From JAUREX01 sp964472135 (GTDB lineage Bacteria; Pseudomonadota; Alphaproteobacteria; Rhodobacterales; Rhodobacteraceae), in the NCBI GenBank assembly GCA_964472135.1, contig CAYYJB010000098.1:1-6462 (forward strand): a stretch of 6,462 nucleotides of DNA, read 5' to 3'. A program made the position numbers and the translations under genes. The notes under the pieces are model-generated. The model saw only the letters and a program-made list of their open reading frames with translations, did no database searches and had not been told where the DNA came from. This document shows, in pieces, positions 1 to 4,487 of this stretch. Each line of letters begins with the position of its first letter. Positions within the stretch are counted from its first letter, which is position 1.

Positions 1-2
1 TG

Positions 3-827
3 TTCGCTACCACTGCCCTGGTGATGACCGCGGGCATGGCGTCGGCCGAAATCAGCTGGTCGGGCAAGGCTGAAGTCAGCGTTATCGACACTGGCGCTGC
101 CGCTGCGACCATCAATAACGGTATCGACATCGGTCTTTCGGCGTCGACCACAACTGATGGTGGCATGTCGATCGGCTGGTCGAACGACATCGGCAACGGC
201 TGCATCGTCGACCTCGCGGACAAAGAGTGCGACGCGCAGGGGACGACCCTCGGCGCCGGCGCGATCACGATCGGCTACGCCGGCGTGACGGCTGTTCTCG
301 GCAATGACGAGAGCGACGACCTCTATGATGACTCGCAGAATGGCGACGTCGCCATCTCTGGCGCGGCAGGTTCGATCACCTATGCCATCGTGACCGACAT
401 CAACGATCAGGAATCGTCGTGGAAGTTCGGCGCCTCGCTTGACGCCTTCTCGCTGTCGGCCGCTGGCACGACTGCTGACGACAATGGCAATGGCGCCGCC
501 AAGGCCACGCTGACCTACAAGATGGGCGACACCACCTTCTCGGTCACCGGCGACAACAAGGGTGCTGCTGCGACCAAGACCTCGGCGAAGGTCGTGCAGG
601 CGCTGGGCGATGTGAGCGTTTCGGTTGCCGCCGCCCGTCAGGGTTCGACCAATGAGTGGGATCTCGGCGTGACCTACACGATGGGCACGATGAAGACGAT
701 CGTCTCGCTCGACGAGAGCAACAACTGGGAACTCGACGTGACCTATGGTCTCGGTGGCGGTGCCACCGCGTTCCTCGGCGCGGACGACAACAACACCGTT
801 CTGGCCGGTCTGAACTTCTCGTTCTGA
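3..827 (+). CDS. Outer-membrane porin, Rhodobacter type (5' end missing)
   Basis: This is a trimeric beta-barrel porin that lets small hydrophilic solutes cross the outer membrane. The frame is open from the window edge. The first readable residues (FATTALVMTAGMASA) are the hydrophobic core and Ala-x-Ala cleavage site of a Sec signal peptide, so only the first few codons are missing. The mature protein would start at Glu (base 48) with EISWSGKAEVS and run 259 residues. It is rich in Gly, Ala, Asp, Thr and Ser, has alternating polar/apolar strands, and ends in VTYGLGGGATAFLG...LNFSF. A C-terminal Phe is the usual outer-membrane assembly signal. At 259 residues it is shorter than the classical Rhodobacter capsulatus porin of about 300. 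It has two cysteines (mature residues 52 and 61), close enough to form a loop disulfide. The gene is followed at once by a strong hairpin, so it is probably transcribed alone. The codon 21-23 (GTG) is in frame but lies inside the signal peptide and is not the true start. The family assignment is firm; pore specificity is unknown. Confidence 0.9.
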   Translation, partial: FATTALVMTAGMASAEISWSGKAEVSVIDTGAAAATINNGIDIGLSASTTTDGGMSIGWSNDIGNGCIVDLADKECDAQGTTLGAGAITIGYAGVTAVLGNDESDDLYDDSQNGDVAISGAAGSITYAIVTDINDQESSWKFGASLDAFSLSAAGTTADDNGNGAAKATLTYKMGDTTFSVTGDNKGAAATKTSAKVVQALGDVSVSVAAARQGSTNEWDLGVTYTMGTMKTIVSLDESNNWELDVTYGLGGGATAFLGADDNNTVLAGLNFSF

Positions 828-848
828 TCCCCGAACGACGTGAACTTC

Positions 849-872
849 CGGGGGCGGGTTTGCCCGCCCCCG
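849..872 (+). terminator. Strong hairpin after the porin gene, likely terminator
   Basis: A perfect 10-bp inverted repeat (bases 849-858 pairing with 863-872) closes a 4-base loop (TTTG). It starts 22 bases after the porin stop codon. The stem is almost entirely G-C. The downstream tract (ATCTCTCAGGTTGATTTG) is only moderately T-rich, so this is not a textbook intrinsic terminator. GC-rich stems of this kind behind porin genes are nevertheless the usual termination or mRNA-stabilising element in high-GC bacteria. Confidence 0.75.
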
Positions 873-899
873 ATCTCTCAGGTTGATTTGATGTGATTC

Positions 900-920
900 G
901 CGTGGGGGGTTGGCCCGCGC
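900..920 (+). terminator. Possible second weak terminator or leader hairpin
   Basis: Bases 900-906 (GCGTGGG) can pair with 914-920 (CCCGCGC), with one G-U pair and a 7-base loop. The stem is followed by ATTGATTTTGG, which contains a short T-rich stretch. It sits about 28 bases after the first hairpin and could be a back-up terminator for porin read-through. It could equally be chance pairing in GC-rich DNA. Confidence 0.3.
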
Positions 921-1098
921 ATTGATTTTGGCGGTTTCAGCATGGACGCTTTCCGCGTTTTTTCCCCCACCCTGCCGCGCATGGCGCGTTGCGGGGCTTG
1001 GTTCGTTGTATGTCTGGCACAGTCGGACCGCGCTCGGCCCCGCCTTGCCGGCGGCGCTTGCGATCAGGCTGATCCTCGGATTGCGTCGCCGAAACGGT

Positions 1099-1135
1099 CG
1101 CCTGCCTTCGGGCGGCGCGCAGGTGGCAGGAGGGG
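1099..1135 (+). promoter_or_regulatory. Ribosome binding site and possible hairpins before the integrase gene
   Basis: AGGAGG at 1128-1133 is an ideal Shine-Dalgarno sequence, 5 bases before the GTG at 1139. It supports that start over the in-frame ATG at 1160. Just upstream, 1104-1106 and 1111-1113 form a GCC/GGC stem around a TTCG loop, which can be extended to about 1099-1117 with a G-U pair and one bulge. As an alternative, CCTGCC (1101-1106) can pair with GGCAGG (1125-1130) and cover the start of the Shine-Dalgarno sequence. The binding site is clear; the regulatory pairing is inference. Confidence 0.55.
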
Positions 1136-1138
1136 ACG

Positions 1139-2095
1139 GTGACGGTCGGGGTTCGGGGGATGCTGATCCGGCTTCTGACCGCGAAGGAGGGCGCGGCGCT
1201 GACGCTCGCGGGGTTCTTCGATCTGCACTACTACCCCTTCGCCTGCACGACGAAGCGCCGGCCCCGGCTCGACCGGATCATCTTCGACAAGCATTTCCGC
1301 GACGGCCTCGGCCGCAAGGCGCTGGTCGAGATCACCTCGGCCGATCTGCAGGCCTGGGTCGCCGAACACGCCGCGCGCGGCTACAAGCCCGGCACGGTCA
1401 ACAAGCACATCTTCCTTCTGAACCGCCTGCTGCGCCTCGCGCGCGACTGGGGGATGCTCGAGGTCGCGGGGTCGGGGCGGCTCGGGGTCAGGCGGCTGCC
1501 GGCCGGCGAATGGCGCCAGCGGTTCGCCTCCGAGACGGAACTCGCGGCGCTGCTCGCGGGCTGTGCGGCCGAAAACCATCCGTTCCTGACTTTCTTCGTC
1601 AAGATCCTGATCCTGACCGGCGCGCGGAGCAGCGAGGCGCGGCTTGCCCGCTGGCGCGACTTCGACCTGCAGCGCCGGCTCTGGACGGTCCCGGTCAGCA
1701 AGAACGGCCGCGCGCGGCGCATCGTGCTGAGCAGCGCGGTGATGGCCCTTCTGCCCGAGATCCGGGCGCGCGCGCTGGCGCTCGGCCTGCCCGCCGGGCC
1801 GGATGACCCGATCTTCGTCAATCCGCGCACGCGGCGGGCCTATAACGGGTTCCACCTCGCATGGGACAGGGCGCGCCAGCGCGCGGGGCTCGGCACGCTG
1901 CGCCTGCACGACCTGCGCCACACCTTCGCGAGCCTTCTCATCAACAACGGCGCCACGATCTACGAGGTGCAGAAGCTGCTCGGCCATCAGAACATCGCCA
2001 TGACCGAGCGTTACGCCCATCTCGTGCCCGACACGCTGCAGCGCCGGGTCGAGATCATCCCCGACGCCATGGCGCGCGCCGCCCTCGCGGGCTGA
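1139..2095 (+). CDS. Tyrosine recombinase / phage-type integrase
   Basis: This is a site-specific DNA recombinase that cuts and rejoins DNA through a 3'-phosphotyrosine link. The 318-residue product has an N-terminal helical core-binding (SAM-like) domain at about residues 20-110, with the typical segment GYKPGTVNKHIFLLNRLL. The catalytic domain spans about 130-310. All catalytic residues are present: Arg163 (LTGARSSEA), Lys188 (VSKNGRARR), His257 and Arg260 (LHDLRHTFAS), His283 (LLGHQNIAMTERYAHL) and the nucleophile Tyr292. Length and motif spacing are normal for phage or genomic-island integrases, and the gene has no internal stop, so the enzyme should be active. The GTG start is chosen for the AGGAGG 5 bases upstream. 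There is no excisionase, other phage gene or visible attachment repeat. The gene ends 5 bases from the stop of the convergent pduL gene. Whether it serves an element, is a remnant, or is a resident recombinase cannot be told from here. XerC/XerD is less likely, because the N-terminal domain and context do not fit. Confidence 0.92.
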   Translation: MTVGVRGMLIRLLTAKEGAALTLAGFFDLHYYPFACTTKRRPRLDRIIFDKHFRDGLGRKALVEITSADLQAWVAEHAARGYKPGTVNKHIFLLNRLLRLARDWGMLEVAGSGRLGVRRLPAGEWRQRFASETELAALLAGCAAENHPFLTFFVKILILTGARSSEARLARWRDFDLQRRLWTVPVSKNGRARRIVLSSAVMALLPEIRARALALGLPAGPDDPIFVNPRTRRAYNGFHLAWDRARQRAGLGTLRLHDLRHTFASLLINNGATIYEVQKLLGHQNIAMTERYAHLVPDTLQRRVEIIPDAMARAALAG

Positions 2096-2100
2096 GCGCG

Positions 2101-2700
2101 TCAGGGCAGGGTTTCGATCAGATCGCCGACCGCGACGCCGGTGATGCCGGCGGCGTTCGCCTCGTCGGTGTCGATGTGCATCTCGGTGAAGGCGCTGGGC
2201 TGGATGCGCACCACCGCGCCCGCGAAATCGATGTCGCGCCCCGTGCCGCGGATCGCGACGGTCACCGCCTCGCCATCGGAGAGGCCCCAGCGGCGGGCAT
2301 CCTCGGGGTTCATGTGGATGTGGCGCGCCGCGACGATGAGGCCGTCGGTCTCGACCGTTCCGGCCGGGCCGATGAGCCGCACGCGCGGCGTGCCGTCGAG
2401 ATCGCCCGACATCCGCACGGGCGCCTCGATCCCGAGGTGGATCGCGTCGGTGCGCGAGACCTCGATCTGCGTGCGCGCCCGCTCGGGCCCGAGGATGCGC
2501 ACCCCCTCGAAGCTGCCCGCGGGCCCTTCGAGCGTCAGGCGTTCGACCGCAGCGAAATTGCCGGGCTGGCGCAGGGCGAAATCGCTGTGCAACCGCGCGC
2601 CCGGCCCGAACAGCGCCTCGAAATGGGCGCGCGAGATGTGGACATGGCGGGCCGAGACGGCGACGGGAATGTGGATGACCGTTTCTGGCGCCCTGGCCAT
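2101..2700 (-). CDS. pduL: PduL-type phosphate acyltransferase (phosphotransacylase)
   Basis: PduL enzymes transfer an acyl group between CoA and phosphate (propionyl- or acetyl-CoA to the acyl phosphate), linking acyl-CoA pools to acyl phosphate and, with an acyl kinase, to ATP. They are unrelated in fold to Pta. The 199-residue product has both repeats of the family with their metal-binding His pairs: SARHVHIS (His19, His21) and AARHIHMNPEDA (His127, His129). Conserved Glu80 (TQIE) and His175 (EMHIDTDEANA) are the expected further metal ligands. The protein begins directly with the catalytic domain, without the N-terminal helical extension that targets PduL into bacterial microcompartments, and no shell genes are near. 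It is therefore probably a cytosolic housekeeping form. It is the last gene of the minus-strand cluster. The ATG lies 4 bases after the stop of the upstream SRPBCC gene, with an AAGGG 8 bases before it inside that gene. No acetate kinase gene is in view. Confidence 0.92.
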   Translation of the reverse strand: MARAPETVIHIPVAVSARHVHISRAHFEALFGPGARLHSDFALRQPGNFAAVERLTLEGPAGSFEGVRILGPERARTQIEVSRTDAIHLGIEAPVRMSGDLDGTPRVRLIGPAGTVETDGLIVAARHIHMNPEDARRWGLSDGEAVTVAIRGTGRDIDFAGAVVRIQPSAFTEMHIDTDEANAAGITGVAVGDLIETLP

Positions 2701-2704
2701 CCAG

Positions 2705-3232
2705 TCAGCCCTTGCGCGAGATCATGCGCCGGAACCAGCCCTTGGGCGGGGTGCCGTCGCCCTCGGGTGCCGCTTCGGTCGCTTCCTCTGCCGGGCCCTC
2801 GACCGCCGACTGGAAGCGTTCGAAGAATTCGTCGGCAAGCTTGCGGGCGAAGCCGTCGATGATCCGGCTGCCCAGTTGCGCGAGCTTGCCGCCCACGCTC
2901 GCCTCGACCTCATAGCGCAGCAGCGTCCCGCCCTCGGCGGGTTCGAGCGTCACGCGCGCCTGACCCTTGGCAAAGCCCGCGGCGCCCCCCTTGCCCTCGC
3001 CCGCGATGGTGCAGGCCCGGCCCGGGTCGATGTCGCGCAGCGCGACCGCGCCCGCGAAGCGCGCGGAAACGGGGCCCACCTTCTGCACCACCACCGCCTC
3101 GAACCCCGTCTCGGCCGAGCCGGTCATCGATTCGCAACCCGGCACGCAGGCCTTCAGCACCTCGGGATCGAAGAGGGCCGCCCAGACGGTTTCGGGTGGG
3201 GCCGCGATCTGGCGGCTGTCGGAGAGGTTCAT
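2705..3232 (-). CDS. CoxG-like SRPBCC family protein
   Basis: The 175-residue product belongs to the CoxG / carbon monoxide dehydrogenase subunit G group of the SRPBCC (START-like) fold, which forms a deep hydrophobic ligand pocket. Family marks are APPETVWAALFDPEVLKACVPGCE (residues 11-34, quoted in part: VLKACVPGCE), KVGPVSARFAG (51-61), GEGKGGAAGFAKG (78-90) and VGGKLAQLGSRIID (113-126). The SRPBCC domain ends near residue 143. A Glu/Ala/Pro-rich linker and a short basic amphipathic tail (KGWFRRMISRKG) follow and could touch the membrane. CoxG proteins help recruit or mature molybdenum CO dehydrogenases in some bacteria, but no coxMSL genes are nearby, so that role cannot be assumed. The ATG at 3232 overlaps the dsbB stop (ATGA) and has AGGAGG 6 bases upstream (3239-3244). 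A much longer open frame reaches further upstream, but that part is only a shadow of dsbB. The function in this cluster is unknown. Confidence 0.85.
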   Translation of the reverse strand: MNLSDSRQIAAPPETVWAALFDPEVLKACVPGCESMTGSAETGFEAVVVQKVGPVSARFAGAVALRDIDPGRACTIAGEGKGGAAGFAKGQARVTLEPAEGGTLLRYEVEASVGGKLAQLGSRIIDGFARKLADEFFERFQSAVEGPAEEATEAAPEGDGTPPKGWFRRMISRKG

Positions 3233-3750
3233 CGCGGGCCTCCTGCGGTTTCGCGGCCTCTCATGCCCCAAGCCGCGCCCTCGCGCAACATCGCGCGCGC
3301 CGCCATCACCCAGACGACCGCGAGCGCGGCCGAGAGGATCGCGTTCCATCCGGCCATCGAGATGCCGGCAAACGACCACGCGACCTCGGAACAGGCGACG
3401 GGGGCCGCCATCGCCACGGTCGGATCGAGCAGGTCCGAGATCGACACGCCCGCGATGCCGGGCCCGGCCGAACAGGCCGCGGGCCCGGGCCACCAGCCGA
3501 GTTCCACCCCCGCATGATAGGCCCCGACCCCCGCCGTCCCGAGGGCCGCGAGCGCCCCGATGACCGGCCAGACAACCCAGGGCAGCCCGAGCGCCACACC
3601 GCCGATGACCACCGCCGCCAGATGCGGCCAGCGCTGCGTGATGCAAAGTGCGCAGGGCGCGAGGCCGAAGAGATATTGCGCCACCAGCGCCGCGCCCAGA
3701 AGCGCCGCCGACCCACCGGCCGCGATCAGGATGAGGGCGCGCGCCGTCAC
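3229..3750 (-). CDS. dsbB: Disulfide bond formation protein DsbB
   Basis: DsbB is an inner-membrane enzyme that reoxidises the periplasmic thiol oxidase DsbA and passes the electrons to quinone. The 173-residue product has four likely membrane segments at about residues 5-25, 42-59, 62-80 and 135-153. The first catalytic pair is Cys33-x-x-Cys36 (PCALCITQRWPH) at the periplasmic end after helix 1. The second pair, Cys93 (AACSAG) and Cys120 (PVACSEVAWSF), lies in the long loop between helices 3 and 4. It is followed by the family signature GISMAGWNAI. Length matches the family (about 165-180). The start is GTG at 3750, which overlaps the stop of the upstream yqaA gene in a GTGA sequence. There is no in-frame ATG before the first membrane helix, which supports the GTG. 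The 3' end overlaps the start of the CoxG-like gene by 4 bases. The open frame upstream of 3750 is only a shadow of yqaA. No dsbA is present in the window. Confidence 0.93.
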   Translation of the reverse strand: MTARALILIAAGGSAALLGAALVAQYLFGLAPCALCITQRWPHLAAVVIGGVALGLPWVVWPVIGALAALGTAGVGAYHAGVELGWWPGPAACSAGPGIAGVSISDLLDPTVAMAAPVACSEVAWSFAGISMAGWNAILSAALAVVWVMAARAMLREGAAWGMRGRETAGGPR

Positions 3751-4325
3751 AGCCAGCGCACCATCAGGAACCCGCCGATCAGCACCGCGAGCGCGAGCGT
3801 GAAGACAAGGCCCAGCCTGCGCTCGATGAACGCGCGCATCGGCTCGCCATAGGCGCGCAACAGCGCCGCGACGATGAAGAACCTGAGGCCCCGGGCGACC
3901 ACCGATGTCGCGACGAAGGTCGCAAGCGACATCCCCGTCCAGCCCGACATGATGGTGATGACCTTGTAGGGAAAGGGAGTGAGCCCCGCGATCAGCACCG
4001 CCCAGAAGCCCGCGTCGTTGAACTGAGTCGAGAATTCGGCCATCGCGTCGGCCTTGCCCAGCGCCTCGAGCACCGGCCGCCCGATCTGCTCGAAGGCGAA
4101 CATCCCGATGGCATAGCCCGCGATCCCGCCCAGCACCGAGGCAATCGTCGCGACCCCGGCAATTATCCAGGCGCGATCGGGCCGCGCAAGGATCATGGGC
4201 ACCATCATCGCGTCGGGCGGGATGGGAAAGACCGAGCTTTCGATGAAGGACACGACGCCCAGCGCCGGCACCGCCCGGCGGTGGGTCGAAAGCGCGATCG
4301 TCGCATCGTAGATCCGCCGCAGCAT
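3747..4325 (-). CDS. yqaA: YqaA family (DedA / VTT-domain) inner-membrane protein
   Basis: This is a small polytopic inner-membrane protein related to the DedA/SNARE-associated (VTT domain) family, some of whose members act in lipid flipping or envelope homeostasis. The exact role of YqaA is not established. The 192-residue product has the conserved re-entrant motif ESSVFPIPPD (residues 29-38), a glycine-rich helix (about 57-75, with GGIAGYAIG), LIAGLTPFPYKVITI (111-125) and Arg145 in VVARGLRFF. A C-terminal membrane helix covers about 172-190. I chose ATG 4325 (MLRRIYD), the usual family start. The frame stays open to a GTG at 4382, but that would add 19 polar residues, lacks a Shine-Dalgarno sequence and would fall inside the likely promoter. 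GGGGCGG ahead of 4325 is a modest ribosome binding site. It is the first gene of the operon, diverges from mutL, and overlaps dsbB by 4 bases. Confidence 0.88.
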   Translation of the reverse strand: MLRRIYDATIALSTHRRAVPALGVVSFIESSVFPIPPDAMMVPMILARPDRAWIIAGVATIASVLGGIAGYAIGMFAFEQIGRPVLEALGKADAMAEFSTQFNDAGFWAVLIAGLTPFPYKVITIMSGWTGMSLATFVATSVVARGLRFFIVAALLRAYGEPMRAFIERRLGLVFTLALAVLIGGFLMVRWL

Positions 4326-4372
4326 CTGGCCGCCCCGTGTCGGGTCGCGAAATGTGACCCCGATCGGCAAGG

Positions 4373-4401
4373 CTTCGATCACGCGCCGCGCAACGCGTCA
4401 A
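4373..4401 (-). promoter_or_regulatory. Candidate promoter of the yqaA-dsbB-SRPBCC-pduL operon
   Basis: On the minus strand TTGACG (4401-4396) matches the -35 consensus at five of six positions. After a 17-base spacer there is TCGAAG (4378-4373), a poor -10 match, as is common in Rhodobacterales. Transcription would begin near 4366, about 40 bases before the ATG at 4325. This fits that start and rules out the GTG at 4382. Confidence 0.35.
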
Positions 4402-4444
4402 GCGCGCGGGCGCGCGATGACGCGGGATTTATCGCGCCGCGCGC
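4402..4444. repeat. Inverted repeat in the yqaA/mutL divergent region
   Basis: GCGCGAT (4412-4418) and ATCGCGC (4431-4437) are a perfect 7-bp inverted repeat around a 12-base AT-richer centre. An outer GCGCGC pair (4402-4407 with 4439-4444) can extend it across small bulges. It lies between the divergent genes, next to the candidate -35 element, so it could be an operator. The alternating G/C composition makes chance symmetry likely, and no known operator is recognised. Confidence 0.3.
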
Positions 4445-4487
4445 GAATCGGTGGCCTCCGATGGGTGCCTCTGCTATGGATGGTGGC

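Larger units (their letters stand above)
828..1138. other. 311-base intergenic region between porin and integrase genes
   Basis: No convincing gene lies here. The short open frame starting at 942 has no recognisable product or good ribosome binding site. The region holds the terminator hairpin at 849-872, a second weaker hairpin at 900-920, a T6C5 run near 960-970, and a structured leader just before the integrase start (1099-1133). Parts are more AT-rich than the flanking genes (for example 881-930), as expected where a promoter for the integrase would sit, but I found no convincing -35/-10 pair. No tRNA gene or tRNA-like direct repeat that could serve as an attachment site is visible. Confidence 0.6.

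Noticed and set aside
976..988. Small palindrome CGCGC-ATG-GCGCG as an operator or crossover site
   Set aside because: It is too short and made only of alternating G/C, which is expected by chance here, and no second copy was found.
942..1142. 66-codon open frame before the integrase
   Set aside because: It has no clear ribosome binding site, domain or signal, and it overlaps the structured leader of the integrase gene.
910..1806. Long + strand open frame overlapping the integrase gene in another frame
   Set aside because: Its product is low-complexity Arg/Ala/Gly/Pro sequence typical of GC-rich shadow frames, and the overlapping integrase has all its motifs.
1064..2020. 318-codon minus-strand open frame across the integrase gene
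   Set aside because: It is antisense to a well-supported gene, shows no domain, and has shadow-like composition (Arg, Ala, Gln, Glu, Pro).
2141..3517. Long + strand open frames opposite pduL, the SRPBCC gene and dsbB
   Set aside because: They lie antisense to three recognisable genes and their products match no family; the length is explained by high GC.
3233..3646. N-terminal extension of the CoxG-like protein (start at 3646)
   Set aside because: The extra sequence is out-of-frame dsbB. The ATG at 3232 has an ideal AGGAGG and matches the natural start of the family.
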